Positions 16,370-24,142 of a stretch of 64,000 nucleotides of DNA are shown here, piece after piece. The position numbers and the translations under genes were made by a program. This stretch comes from Actinomycetes bacterium (lineage in GTDB: Bacteria; Actinomycetota; Aquicultoria; Aquicultorales; Aquicultoraceae). The stretch is from assembly GCA_021794835.1 (NCBI GenBank), contig JAJYQA010000041.1:1-64000 (forward strand). Direction: 5' to 3'. Position 1 is the first letter of the stretch; the number at the start of each line of letters is the position of its first letter. A model generated the notes under the pieces. It was not told the origin of the DNA, did no database searches, and saw nothing but the letters and a program-made list of their open reading frames with translations.

Positions 16370-17317
16370 TTATCTCTGATAAACCGCGACAGTGCCATTG
16401 GAGCTTACCAGGTGAAGGCGGGGGCCGCCTTGTCCTAGTTGAATCTCGAACCTTCGATTTTGTAGGTCATTAAGATCGGTAGAGGTACCATTGTTGCTTT
16501 TGCTAGCTATTTCATCTTGCTCTTTAAAGGGAAGATCGCCAACGATTCCGCTTGCCTCAGCAATAATATTAGCATTTAATTCTACAGGCAAGGTGATGTC
16601 TAAGCTACCGTTGTTTTCTTTGACAAACCAATCCTTTTCTGCCTTATCTGCAACTACATCGATATTGCCCGAGATAGAGTCTATTTCTAGTGCGAGGTTA
16701 GCAGGCATCGTCACCTCAAGCGGACTTCTTACCACCCCATTATGTAAAAACCATTTCTCAGGTTCGGCCTGATGGGTTTCAATGATTAAATCCCTTCCTT
16801 GTCGACGCACGCTATATCCTTTATCGTCCTTAATTAGCCGACTGGCTTCGTCTCTGCTGGTTGCCAACATGCTCATGCTCCCACGTATCTCTACGTCACT
16901 GCTTTCCGCCACTTTTACTCTGAGGTTAGCCGAGTTGTTTTCAAGAACCACGCGGTCGATGTCTCCGTTAACCGGGATTTGATCCGGTGCTATATCGATA
17001 CTGTAGGTAGCATAACTTGGTATGTTTCGAACGACATCGAGCAGTCCGCTTGCCTGTAGCGTATATAGGCCAATAGCGGAGATACCAACCAGAAAAAGCA
17101 CGATCATGCTTATGATATCATATCGCATCTTATCGTCTTGTGATGTGCGGAAACGGTGATATAGAATCTCCGCTCCTAGAGCAACGAGGATAACTGGCCA
17201 GACCTCGATTAAAGCGTGCGCGAAACCGATATGGGTAATCAATTGAATAATAAGAAGCACTCCAAGAGTCACCAAGAACACGCCAACGGTCAAGGTCCCA
17301 ATACGCCTGTTAGTCAT
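16370..17317 (-). CDS. Membrane protein with LiaF-like N-terminus and adhesin-like beta domain
   Basis: The 315-residue protein has membrane helices near residues 9-27, 34-49 and 66-85 in a LiaI/LiaF-like arrangement. An extracytoplasmic domain follows whose alternating short strands (VVLENNSANLRVK, LEIDSISGNIDVVAD, VSSNGTVAV) resemble the DUF4097/LiaF C-terminal beta-helix. It starts 2 bp after the preceding gene behind GGGGCGA and is last in the ECF sigma operon. Families of this kind take part in sensing envelope stress; here that is inferred from context. Confidence 0.7.
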   Translation of the reverse strand: MTNRRIGTLTVGVFLVTLGVLLIIQLITHIGFAHALIEVWPVILVALGAEILYHRFRTSQDDKMRYDIISMIVLFLVGISAIGLYTLQASGLLDVVRNIPSYATYSIDIAPDQIPVNGDIDRVVLENNSANLRVKVAESSDVEIRGSMSMLATSRDEASRLIKDDKGYSVRRQGRDLIIETHQAEPEKWFLHNGVVRSPLEVTMPANLALEIDSISGNIDVVADKAEKDWFVKENNGSLDITLPVELNANIIAEASGIVGDLPFKEQDEIASKSNNGTSTDLNDLQNRRFEIQLGQGGPRLHLVSSNGTVAVYQR

Positions 17318-17319
17318 TA

Positions 17320-17784
17320 TTATTCGCCCCTTTCTTTTCTTGGCATAAGGATTTTAATTCCGCCCGCGATTAGTAGAATTGCCAAGAGTCCTATCTGGAT
17401 GTATTGGATGCTGTAGATCACTGGCAGTAGAGGTGACAGAACCCGCCTGATAATAAGGTAAGCTCCCAATGCTATCAATCCCCAGCCAATCCAGGTATCT
17501 ATAACCCTTAGCTTATCCCAGGGAATTACTGGAACGTCTTCAATAGATTCTTCGTCGCGGATAGCTGAAGCCATTTGTAGGGCATCAAACAGGGCATAGA
17601 ACCAGATAACCGGCATAAATACGGCAAAGCCTTGTAAGTCAAAAAAATCCATTAGAAAAATGCCGCCAAAAAACGCAATCATGAATTGCAGTCCCCGGTT
17701 CATAAGGCCAAGATAAAAATGGCCAACACCAGGAACAAGGGAAAGAATAAACATCAGAAACTTATTCTTTGCTCGTGCCGCCAT
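17320..17784 (-). CDS. Small multi-pass membrane protein (DUF5683/TM2-like)
   Basis: The 154-residue protein begins with a basic stretch and then LSLVPGVGHFYLGLMNRGLQ, a short TM2-like motif of two helices with a turn, followed by three to four more hydrophobic segments ending in ILLIAGGIKILMPRKE. AAAGGAGG stands in front of the ATG. It lies between the anti-sigma factor and the LiaF-like protein and is probably co-transcribed. The molecular role is unknown; a part in envelope-stress sensing is inferred. Confidence 0.7.
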   Translation of the reverse strand: MAARAKNKFLMFILSLVPGVGHFYLGLMNRGLQFMIAFFGGIFLMDFFDLQGFAVFMPVIWFYALFDALQMASAIRDEESIEDVPVIPWDKLRVIDTWIGWGLIALGAYLIIRRVLSPLLPVIYSIQYIQIGLLAILLIAGGIKILMPRKERGE

Positions 17785-17825
17785 ATTCTTAATCCTCCTT
17801 TTTACTTTACTTTCTATTCTTTCTA

Positions 17826-18275
17826 TTACTTAGCTTTTTGGTTTAGCCTCAATTTAATAAGGTCATCAAGGCTAAATCTAATGTTTTTAATGGAAACTTT
17901 TGTTGTTTCCGCAGTAACATCGTTTACATATCGATTAAAAGCATTGCTATAGTCCTTTGCAGAATGGAATACCAGGTTAAATCCACCAGATAGAACCATT
18001 GCAATCGTTACTACAGCAGCTGCGACGTAATGAATAAAAGTCAATTGCTTAACTTTCTTATTTTGCGGATTATTGCCAAGCGACAGGTTATCAAGACGGT
18101 CAAGTACGCTATCTGCAAAGCCGGCAGGCACTGGAGGTATTTCCCCAGATTCAATTTCCGAGAGAACCTGGTTCTCAAAGGCTTCCAAACAACCCGGACA
18201 CTCTAGTATTGCATTTAGCTCATTAAGATCAAGTTCCTCTTTAGACCATCTCTCAGGATGTCTGGGACATCTCAT
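17826..18275 (-). CDS. Putative zinc-finger anti-sigma factor
   Basis: The 149-residue protein has an N-terminal cytoplasmic part with Cys3/His6 and Cys26/Cys29 (ECPGC), suggesting a variant zinc-binding anti-sigma domain. One membrane helix follows at about residues 83-105 (YVAAAVVTIAMVLSGG), then a short outer segment. Its ATG overlaps the sigma gene stop by 4 bp (ATGA), the usual translational coupling of sigma/anti-sigma pairs. It most likely holds the ECF sigma factor at the membrane. The ligand pattern is not the canonical HxxxCxxC, so zinc binding is uncertain. Confidence 0.7.
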   Translation of the reverse strand: MRCPRHPERWSKEELDLNELNAILECPGCLEAFENQVLSEIESGEIPPVPAGFADSVLDRLDNLSLGNNPQNKKVKQLTFIHYVAAAVVTIAMVLSGGFNLVFHSAKDYSNAFNRYVNDVTAETTKVSIKNIRFSLDDLIKLRLNQKAK

Positions 18276-18838
18276 AGATACGTTCCTCCCCCTGGCTGCT
18301 CACGCAAAATTCTCTTACCTCGATAAAGCCGTGCCGCAATGGTCTTTACCGGCACTCCCTCAAGCTTAGCGATCTCCTTGCAAGATAATTCATCAAAGTA
18401 ACATTGGCATAAAGCCCGCTGGTAGATTTCAGGTAGTTTCTCAAGTTTTTGCATCAGTTGCTCTAAATCCTCTTTATTTAAAATAATCCTTTCAGGCAGG
18501 TCTTTGTGGGTAACCGATATATATTCAACATTCTCTTCAAGGATATCTCTAGCCAAACGCTGTTGCTTACGACGAAAATCCAATGCTTTATTAGTCGCCA
18601 TTCTAACCAGCCAGGTAGAAAACTTCGCTTCTCCCCTGTATTTGGGCAGCGATTGATACGCTTTAATAAAGGTCTCCTGGGCTAGATCCTCAGCGTCCTG
18701 ATAATTATCAACGATCTTAAGGATGACGGCGAAGACTAACTGCTGGTAACGGATAATCAATTCTCGATATGCTTCGTGGTTTCCATCAAGCGTTGCCTTG
18801 ATCAATTCTTCATCCGTAACCGCCATCACCTCCAGCAT
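18272..18838 (-). CDS. ECF-type RNA polymerase sigma factor
   Basis: An extracytoplasmic-function sigma factor of about 188 residues. Region 2 contains NYQDAEDLAQETFIKAYQSL and FSTWLVRMATNKALDFRRK; region 4 has LPEIYQRALCQCYFDELSCKEIAKLEG and a helix-turn-helix. It is first in a four-gene operon with its likely anti-sigma factor and two membrane proteins. Two ATGs are possible (18838 and 18826), and a GGAGGTG stands between them. No clear copy of an autoregulated ECF promoter was found. Confidence 0.9.
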   Translation of the reverse strand: MLEVMAVTDEELIKATLDGNHEAYRELIIRYQQLVFAVILKIVDNYQDAEDLAQETFIKAYQSLPKYRGEAKFSTWLVRMATNKALDFRRKQQRLARDILEENVEYISVTHKDLPERIILNKEDLEQLMQKLEKLPEIYQRALCQCYFDELSCKEIAKLEGVPVKTIAARLYRGKRILREQPGGGTYL

Positions 18839-18981
18839 CCGCTCAATAGATTAGACGATTAAAAAAAGCGATTGACTGCAATCATTTTACTTTTTTAGCA
18901 ATAAAAGGGGCAACTTGATGAGGGAAGGGGATGGTGGATGGGTAGTTTAGTATATTCAATCTTTCAAGAACGGCACCTTAT

Positions 18982-19015
18982 ATAAACGGCCCTATGTTAA
19001 CATAGGGCCGTTTAT
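18982..19015. terminator. 34-bp perfect palindrome, possible terminator
   Basis: ATAAACGGCCCTATGTT and its exact reverse complement stand back to back without a spacer. The element lies 42 bp after the rubrerythrin stop on the minus strand and about 145 bp upstream of the sigma operon. Short A/T runs flank it but no true T tract, so termination is likely rather than certain. As DNA it could also extrude a cruciform or bind a dimer. Confidence 0.6.
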
Positions 19016-19056
19016 CCGTTTCATATCCGTTTTGAATAATAGCTTTGCTTTAATTG

Positions 19057-19485
19057 CTAAAAGAATCTTTTTAGCAATCCTTCCAGGGCGCGGGCGTGGC
19101 GGGCTTCGTCGCGGGACATCTCGTCAAAGGCGTCGTGGGCTTCATCGATGCCTGCTTCTTTTGCCTGGGTAGCGCTGCTCTTTTTGCCGTTGCATGCTCC
19201 GATTTCGCCCTTGAGCATTTTCTCCAGATTCTCCTTGGTGCTGGAGCTGATTTTTCCATTTAGCTCGGCGAAACGCGCGGCGTGCCAGGCTTCTTCGATG
19301 GCAAATACTTTTAGGGATTCGGCAATTTCGGGGTAGCCCTCTCTTTGTGCTTGGCGTGCCATCGCAAGATAAAGACCAACCTCCATGGTCTCACCGCTAA
19401 AATTCTTTTCTACTGCCTCTTCAACAACTGTTCCTTGAGCTACACCAAGCCTGTTTTCGTTAACAATCTCCATCATGGTCTCCAT
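19057..19485 (-). CDS. Rubrerythrin-like ferritin-fold protein without rubredoxin domain
   Basis: Rubrerythrins reduce hydrogen peroxide in anaerobes at a di-iron centre. The 142-residue protein has the two four-helix-bundle ligand segments, GETMEVGLYLAMARQA with IEEAWHAARFAEL, and DEMSRDEARHARALEGL. The C-terminal rubredoxin-like CxxC domain is missing. The ATG follows GAGGAGG. A good promoter (19586-19614) and an inverted repeat (19505-19525) precede it. Its neighbours are cytochrome bd and an Fe-S type Rrf2 regulator, so it looks like part of an oxygen-defence group. Confidence 0.85.
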   Translation of the reverse strand: METMMEIVNENRLGVAQGTVVEEAVEKNFSGETMEVGLYLAMARQAQREGYPEIAESLKVFAIEEAWHAARFAELNGKISSSTKENLEKMLKGEIGACNGKKSSATQAKEAGIDEAHDAFDEMSRDEARHARALEGLLKRFF

Positions 19486-19504
19486 TTTATCCTCCTCATT
19501 ATCT

Positions 19505-19525
19505 ATGCGGTTTAATATTCCGCAT
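19505..19525. promoter_or_regulatory. Inverted repeat in the rubrerythrin 5' UTR
   Basis: ATGCGG and CCGCAT flank a 9-bp A/T spacer. It lies about 20 bp before the rubrerythrin start and downstream of its promoter, so it could be an operator or an mRNA hairpin close to the ribosome binding site. Confidence 0.4.
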
Positions 19526-19585
19526 GTTTAAAGATCTTGCTTTTTGTAAACATATAGGATATATTAGACCTAATTTGTATTATTT

Positions 19586-19614
19586 ACTATACAATAAATT
19601 TAGCTAATGGTCAA
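19586..19614 (-). promoter_or_regulatory. Promoter of the rubrerythrin-like gene
   Basis: On the minus strand TTGACC (19614-19609) and TATAGT (19591-19586) are 17 bp apart, a near-consensus housekeeping promoter. Just downstream, 19559-19568 carries ATATATTAGA, a word shared with the centre of the palindrome in front of the Rrf2 gene. Confidence 0.7.
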
Positions 19615-19777
19615 GCACCTAAAAGTAATAAGTCAAGGCACACATGGCACTTTATTTATTAGGTCACGCTAAAAACCAAGCGTAACTTTAAGGGTTTGAC
19701 TGAGTAAAAATTCTTTAAGGCCAAAGGGAACCGTACAAACGCATGGTCTGGTAAAGATATTGAGGGAGGTGGGCTAT

Positions 19778-19832
19778 ATGAAAGCATTTAAAAAGTACCA
19801 TTATTAAGCAGCTTACTAAGTACCATTATTAA
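19778..19832 (+). other. Nine-codon leader ORF and 15-bp direct repeat upstream of cydA
   Basis: GGGAGGTGGGCTAT precedes ATG at 19778, which opens a reading frame for MKAFKKYHY and stops at 19807. The last 15 bp, AAGTACCATTATTAA, are repeated exactly at 19818-19832. It may be a leader peptide or the remnant of a deleted gene. The remaining part of the 402-bp gap between rubrerythrin and cydA shows only A/T-rich DNA and no promoter I can defend for cydA. Confidence 0.35.
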
Positions 19833-19887
19833 CTTTCCATTTTTAATCAATTCTTAATCAATTATTTACTGAAGGGGGTAGAATACT

Positions 19888-21258
19888 GTGGATGCTGTAT
19901 TGCTTAGCAGACTACAGTTTGCCGTAACCGTTGGATTTCATTTTCTTTTCGTACCTTTAACTATCGGTTTCGCATTGCTTGTTGCCGTGTTGGAAACACT
20001 ATATATCCGGTCCGGCGACGCCAGGTATAAGAGTATGGCTAAATTCTGGGGAAAGCTCTTTACCATCAACTTCGTCCTGGGCGTAGTAACCGGGCTTACA
20101 ATGGAATTTCAGTTTGGGACCAACTGGTCCGAGTACTCCAAGTTTATGGGGGACATTTTCGGTTCGCCGCTGGCTATCGAAGCGTTGATGGCATTTTTCC
20201 TGGAATCAACATTTATCAGCATCTGGATTTTCGGCTGGGAGAGAGTGTCAAAGAAAGTTCATCTCTTTGCCGCATGGATGGTTGCACTCGGGACACACCT
20301 ATCGGCGGTTTGGATTATTGTAGCCAACGGTTGGATGCAAAATCCTGTAGGATATGTTCTTAGAAACGGCCGGGCCGAATTAAAGAGTTTCACGGCCGTG
20401 ATAACCAACAGCTATGCCTGGCATGAGTATTTTCACGTAATCTTGTCCGCTTATGTGCTTTCTGGCTTTGTTGCCCTTGGCATCTCTGCCTATCACCTGC
20501 TTCGGAAGCAAAACGTTGAGTTTTTCCAAAAAAGCTTTAGCGTCGCCCTCATAATTGCTTTAATCGGAGTTATAGGCACCCCCCTTACGGGCCACCTTAA
20601 TGGGCAGGAAACAGCCAGAATGCAGCCTTCAAAGTTTGCAGCTATGGAAGCGATATGGAAAACCGGGCGGGGCGTTCCGGCTTACCTGGTCGTTGTTCCT
20701 AACGAAAAAAGTGAGTCAAACCCGGTGGAAGCGATAGGTATTCCGGGGCTGACCAGTTTCCTTGCCTTTAATAATTTTAACGCCAAAATTACGGGCTTAA
20801 AGGACATTCCGCCGGCTAAAAGACCTCCCGTTGCGCCTGTCTTCTGGGGCTTTAGAATCATGGTGCTGCTGGGAATCTATTTTTTGGTCATGGCGGCTTT
20901 CGGATGGTATCTGCAAGCGAAAAACAAGCTACTGGATAGCACCCGATTCCTAAGGTTGCTACTCTATTCAATTCCGCTACCTTATATAGCGATAAATCTT
21001 GGTTGGATGGTAACCGAAATGGGACGCCAGCCGTGGACGGTTTATAACTTGATGACAACGGCAAAATCTGTCTCTCCAGTGCCAGCAAGCAACGTATTGC
21101 TTTCTTTAGCGGCCATGGTCGTGCTTTACTCTCTACTGGTTGTCTTGGATTTTTACCTGATAGCTAAGAACGCCAAAAAAGGCCCCGAATCCCTGAGCGA
21201 AGCTGAAGGCAAATCAACTGTAGTTAGCCCAGAGTTTGTTTTGTCCAGTAATAGCTAG
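19888..21258 (+). CDS. cydA: Cytochrome bd ubiquinol oxidase subunit I
   Basis: CydA carries the three hemes and the quinol site of the high-affinity terminal oxidase. The 456-residue membrane protein opens with LLSRLQFAVTVGFHFLFVPLTIG (heme-ligand His near residue 19), has a short Q-loop form, and contains GWMVTEMGRQPW, the classical CydA signature. GAAGGGGG stands before a GTG start at 19888; no upstream ATG is in frame. cydB follows after 31 bp. No cydDC or cydX is seen nearby. In an anaerobe this oxidase usually serves oxygen removal. Confidence 0.95.
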   Translation: MDAVLLSRLQFAVTVGFHFLFVPLTIGFALLVAVLETLYIRSGDARYKSMAKFWGKLFTINFVLGVVTGLTMEFQFGTNWSEYSKFMGDIFGSPLAIEALMAFFLESTFISIWIFGWERVSKKVHLFAAWMVALGTHLSAVWIIVANGWMQNPVGYVLRNGRAELKSFTAVITNSYAWHEYFHVILSAYVLSGFVALGISAYHLLRKQNVEFFQKSFSVALIIALIGVIGTPLTGHLNGQETARMQPSKFAAMEAIWKTGRGVPAYLVVVPNEKSESNPVEAIGIPGLTSFLAFNNFNAKITGLKDIPPAKRPPVAPVFWGFRIMVLLGIYFLVMAAFGWYLQAKNKLLDSTRFLRLLLYSIPLPYIAINLGWMVTEMGRQPWTVYNLMTTAKSVSPVPASNVLLSLAAMVVLYSLLVVLDFYLIAKNAKKGPESLSEAEGKSTVVSPEFVLSSNS

Positions 21259-21289
21259 CGGAGGATTTAAAAAGTAAGGAGGTTATACT

Positions 21290-22297
21290 ATGTCTGAGAC
21301 ATTGCTACCATCTATCTGGTTTTTTCTATGGGGGTTGGTCTGGGCGATATATTTTTCGCTAGATGGATTTGACCTCGGAGTTGGGATGCTGGCCAGGTTT
21401 TCGCCCCAGGACGAACAAAAAAAGCTTATCGGCTCCCTTGGCCCCTTCTGGGATGGCAACGAGGTGTGGTTGATTACTGCCGGAGGAGTAACCTTTGCTG
21501 CCTTTCCCACGCTGTATGCGGTCATGTTTAGTTCTCTTTACCTGCCGCTGATTATAATTTTGCTTTCCCTGGTTTTCCGAGCGGTTGCCGTAGAATTTTA
21601 CCACCAGTCCGAAGACAGAAGCTGGCAGAAAGCGTGGGCAACCGTACTGAGCGTGGGCAGTTTTCTTGTAGCGCTGCTGTTCGGAGTTGCTTTTGGCAAC
21701 ATATTCCAGGGCTTACTGCTTGATGGTACCGGCTATCATGGATCTATCTTCAGTCTGCTCAATCCATATGGTATTTTGACTGGCATACTGTTCGTTCTGA
21801 TTTTCGCCTACAACGGTAGCCTGTGGTTTACTCATAAGACAGGAAGCGAAAAGGGTTTTACCATTGCAAAGAGAATTTACCTGCCGTTGTTACTGGTGGC
21901 CGTATTATTTCTAATCTCTACTGCATTTGCCACCAACCTGTGGAGCAACTTCCTTAGCCTGCCGCTATTGTTTGTGGTGCCACTCCTTGCAGTGGTCAGC
22001 CTGCTTGCAACCCGCGTGTTGCTTGGCAGAGGGCAGGCTGTAGCTTCGCTCCTAACAGGTTCTTTAACGGTGCTGCTGACGGTTATCACCACTGTCATCG
22101 GCTTGTTTCCCAATATGTTTCCGTCAAAAATCAACCCTGCCTACAGCCTGACGGCATTTAATGCATCAAGCAGCCCGTACACTTTAAAGATCATGCTCGT
22201 GGCGACGATAATTTTCCTTCCGGTGGTACTTATCTATCAAGTCTGGCACTATAAACTGTTTTCATCGGCAAGGGTCGATGAAGAACCGCCATATTAA
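21290..22297 (+). CDS. cydB: Cytochrome bd ubiquinol oxidase subunit II
   Basis: CydB is the second integral subunit of cytochrome bd. The 335-residue protein starts with a helix IWFFLWGLVWAIYFSLDGFDLGVGML, a typical CydB N-terminus, then FWDGNEVWLITAGG and seven or more further helices. AAGGAGG precedes the ATG. A strong hairpin terminator follows at 22309. The pair cydAB is convergent with the Rrf2 regulator gene. Confidence 0.95.
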   Translation: MSETLLPSIWFFLWGLVWAIYFSLDGFDLGVGMLARFSPQDEQKKLIGSLGPFWDGNEVWLITAGGVTFAAFPTLYAVMFSSLYLPLIIILLSLVFRAVAVEFYHQSEDRSWQKAWATVLSVGSFLVALLFGVAFGNIFQGLLLDGTGYHGSIFSLLNPYGILTGILFVLIFAYNGSLWFTHKTGSEKGFTIAKRIYLPLLLVAVLFLISTAFATNLWSNFLSLPLLFVVPLLAVVSLLATRVLLGRGQAVASLLTGSLTVLLTVITTVIGLFPNMFPSKINPAYSLTAFNASSSPYTLKIMLVATIIFLPVVLIYQVWHYKLFSSARVDEEPPY

Positions 22298-22308
22298 AGA
22301 TGCAAAAG

Positions 22309-22343
22309 GTCGGCGGGAATTCTTGACAAGAATTCCCGCCGAC
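22309..22343. terminator. Bidirectional terminator between cydB and the Rrf2 gene
   Basis: Two 17-bp arms beginning GTCGGCGGGAATTCTTG are separated by a single A, giving a nearly perfect 35-bp palindrome. AAAACCTTTTT follows on the plus strand and CCTTTTGC on the minus strand, so it can stop transcription from both sides. Confidence 0.85.
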
Positions 22344-22371
22344 AAAACCTTTTTGATCAGCTAACTTTTGA

Positions 22372-22767
22372 TCAGACAACCTTGTCAAGAGTTACGGAAA
22401 GCTCCTTTAGCATCGCCTCTTGGGCGCGGTGCCATATCCAGTGAACCTTGCAACCTGGCTTTCTATCACATGCACCCGTAACACCCAGGCACATGTTTAA
22501 CTTAAATGGTCCTTCAATAGCTTCCACAACATCCTGGATTGTAATCTCAGAAGGATATTTGACCAACCTGATCCCTCCGCGAGACCCTCTCTGGTTTACA
22601 ATCAACTCTGCCCTTGCTAGCACGCTTAGTATTTTCGTTAAAAATACTGGAGGGATATCTTGGCGAGTCGCCAGCTCTTTTGCCGATATCAGTTTTCCGC
22701 CAGAGTATTCTCGGGATAGCTCCAGCATCGCCCGTATCGCATACTCTCCTTGCATAGTTAGTTTCAT
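22372..22767 (-). CDS. Rrf2-family transcriptional regulator, probable Fe-S sensor
   Basis: Rrf2 regulators such as IscR, NsrR and RsrR use an Fe-S cluster to sense iron-sulphur status, NO or redox state. The 131-residue protein has the winged helix MKLTMQGEYAIRAML...LSVLARAELIVNQRGSRGGI (in two parts) and a cysteine loop C-x6-C-x5-C (CLGVTGACDRKPGC). The ATG at 22767 follows AAGGA; a longer start is rejected. A large palindrome lies 27 bp upstream, pointing to autoregulation. cydAB and rubrerythrin nearby are plausible targets. Confidence 0.88.
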   Translation of the reverse strand: MKLTMQGEYAIRAMLELSREYSGGKLISAKELATRQDIPPVFLTKILSVLARAELIVNQRGSRGGIRLVKYPSEITIQDVVEAIEGPFKLNMCLGVTGACDRKPGCKVHWIWHRAQEAMLKELSVTLDKVV

Positions 22768-22793
22768 AGAATCATCCTTAAAAGACAATATCG

Positions 22794-22826
22794 ACCGAAT
22801 ATATCTAATATATTAGCATATTCGGT
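22794..22826. promoter_or_regulatory. Rrf2 autoregulatory palindrome (putative operator)
   Basis: Outer arms ACCGAATAT and ATATTCGGT enclose the perfect 12-bp palindrome CTAATATATTAG; the whole spans 33 bp. It sits immediately upstream of the Rrf2 gene. The core word ATATATTAG also occurs downstream of the rubrerythrin promoter (19559-19567). Confidence 0.65.
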
Positions 22827-22927
22827 TGGTGACTTATAGCGGTTTCAGGCAAAAGGTTACAATGTTTCTAAAACAGAAAAATGGCAGGCCAGCTGCCCTT
22901 AAACCACATTTATTTAGTAATCCTAAA

Positions 22928-23170
22928 CTATCTCCCCGTCAGTGCCGGGATAAGGTAGACTGCAAGAAAGTAGAGAATTGCAATAACTATAATAACGATG
23001 GCCGCATATCTAATCGCGGTAATTGCGACTAGGCTGTCTCTCTCCGGCTCGATGACCCTGCGCTCGTCATATCTATGCTCCTCAGCAGGTGAGACCGCTT
23101 GAGGGTCATTTGCTTCACGGTGTTCCTCGACTTCCTTATGGATATGTTCGTCTCTTAGAGGCTCGCCCAT
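22928..23170 (-). CDS. Small tail-anchored membrane protein, unknown
   Basis: The 80-residue protein has a very polar N-terminal part rich in Glu and His (for example HIHKEVEEHREAN, EEHRYDERR) and one C-terminal membrane helix from about residue 51 to 76 (IVIIVIAILYFLAVYLIPAL). GGAGGTGACAGGAA stands before the ATG, so translation is likely. I do not recognise the family. It lies between the Rrf2 gene and nrdR as a separate unit on the minus strand. A metal- or proton-binding role of the His/Glu segment would be speculation. Confidence 0.6.
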   Translation of the reverse strand: MGEPLRDEHIHKEVEEHREANDPQAVSPAEEHRYDERRVIEPERDSLVAITAIRYAAIVIIVIAILYFLAVYLIPALTGR

Positions 23171-23415
23171 TTCCTGTCACCTCCGTAAGTTATACGCTTG
23201 AACGCAATATACGATTATTTGTCCTTTAATTCCTTCATCTCCTGATTTTGAAGATTTAAACAGACATGGACCACATTTAGTAAGACATGGGTTCTAGTCT
23301 TTAATGGCTGTTTTTCCATGGCTTAAACCAATAAGCAAATGTTTTAATTTTTTTTAAAGCCGCTTCCTGCGATTATACCAACATCGCTAAAATTTATTAC
23401 CAAATCTGTTTAAAG

Positions 23416-23463
23416 CCCCTATATGTAGTGGTATACTAATGCTACACACTCAACATGTTGTGG
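23416..23463 (+). promoter_or_regulatory. Pair of NrdR boxes upstream of nrdR
   Basis: CCCCTATATGTAGTGG (23416-23431) and ACTCAACATGTTGTGG (23448-23463) both fit the NrdR box acaCwAtATaTwGtgt in the core. Their centres are 32 bp apart, the three-turn spacing normal for NrdR. They precede nrdR itself, so the nrdR-nrdD-nrdG unit is probably autoregulated by nucleotide-bound NrdR. The rest of the gap 23171-23500 shows only short repeats such as AGACATGG. Confidence 0.75.
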
Positions 23464-23500
23464 ATAAGTCTGTGGATAACTCGTTAATAAGGTGTTTAGA

Positions 23501-23947
23501 TTGAAGTGTCCTTACTGCGGGTTTAACGATTCAAAGGTTGTCGACTCAAGGCTTAACGAGACAAGTGGGGTTACACGGAGAAGGCGCGAGTGTCTCGAAT
23601 GCGGCAAGCGATTTACAACCTTTGAGAAAGTTGAAGAAATACCGCTTACGGTAATGAAGAAAAATGGGGAGCATGAACCATTCAGTAGAACTAAGCTTCT
23701 TGAAGGTATATTACGTGCACTCGTAAAAAGGCAGGTGGATCGAGAAAAAGCAGAACAAATCGTAGATGATATCGAAAGCAGTTTACGCAATGAGTTTAAA
23801 CACGAAGTAACGTCTAAAGAACTAGGCGATCGAGTTCTGAAAGTTCTAAAAGAAGTTGACAAAGTAGCCTATATTCGCTTTGCCTCTGTTTACAAGGAAT
23901 TTAAGGATCTTAAGGAGTTCACGCAAGAGTTGGAAAAGCTGATCTAG
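23501..23947 (+). CDS. nrdR: Transcriptional repressor NrdR
   Basis: NrdR senses ATP/dATP through its ATP-cone and represses ribonucleotide reductase genes. The product has about 148 residues with an N-terminal zinc ribbon (CPYCGF...CLECGKRF) and the ATP-cone VMKKNGEHEPFSRTKLLEGI. I place the start at the TTG at 23501, seven bases after AAGGTG, because the family begins MKCPYC or MRCPFC; a GTG nine bases upstream is the alternative. The downstream gene is nrdD, its expected target. Confidence 0.93.
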   Translation: MKCPYCGFNDSKVVDSRLNETSGVTRRRRECLECGKRFTTFEKVEEIPLTVMKKNGEHEPFSRTKLLEGILRALVKRQVDREKAEQIVDDIESSLRNEFKHEVTSKELGDRVLKVLKEVDKVAYIRFASVYKEFKDLKEFTQELEKLI

Positions 23948-24142
23948 TTCCGGTTGTAGCAGTGGCAGCAGGGTTGGCCTATAGTCGCAGGAATTAAATA
24001 CCAATCGTAATAGTAATTAAACATAAGTTCATAGTACTGGTAGATTGATATTTGGTTCGCAGCACCGTACAGAGCCAAACAGAGGCAGGGCGAGTTTTTG
24101 AACGTTCAAGGTAAGTGGTTCAAGAGGAGGTAGATATAAAAC

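Noticed and set aside
23948-24142. Second NrdR box pair or riboswitch before nrdD
   Set aside because: No pair of 16-bp boxes at the correct spacing and no conserved riboswitch core was found in these 195 bp.
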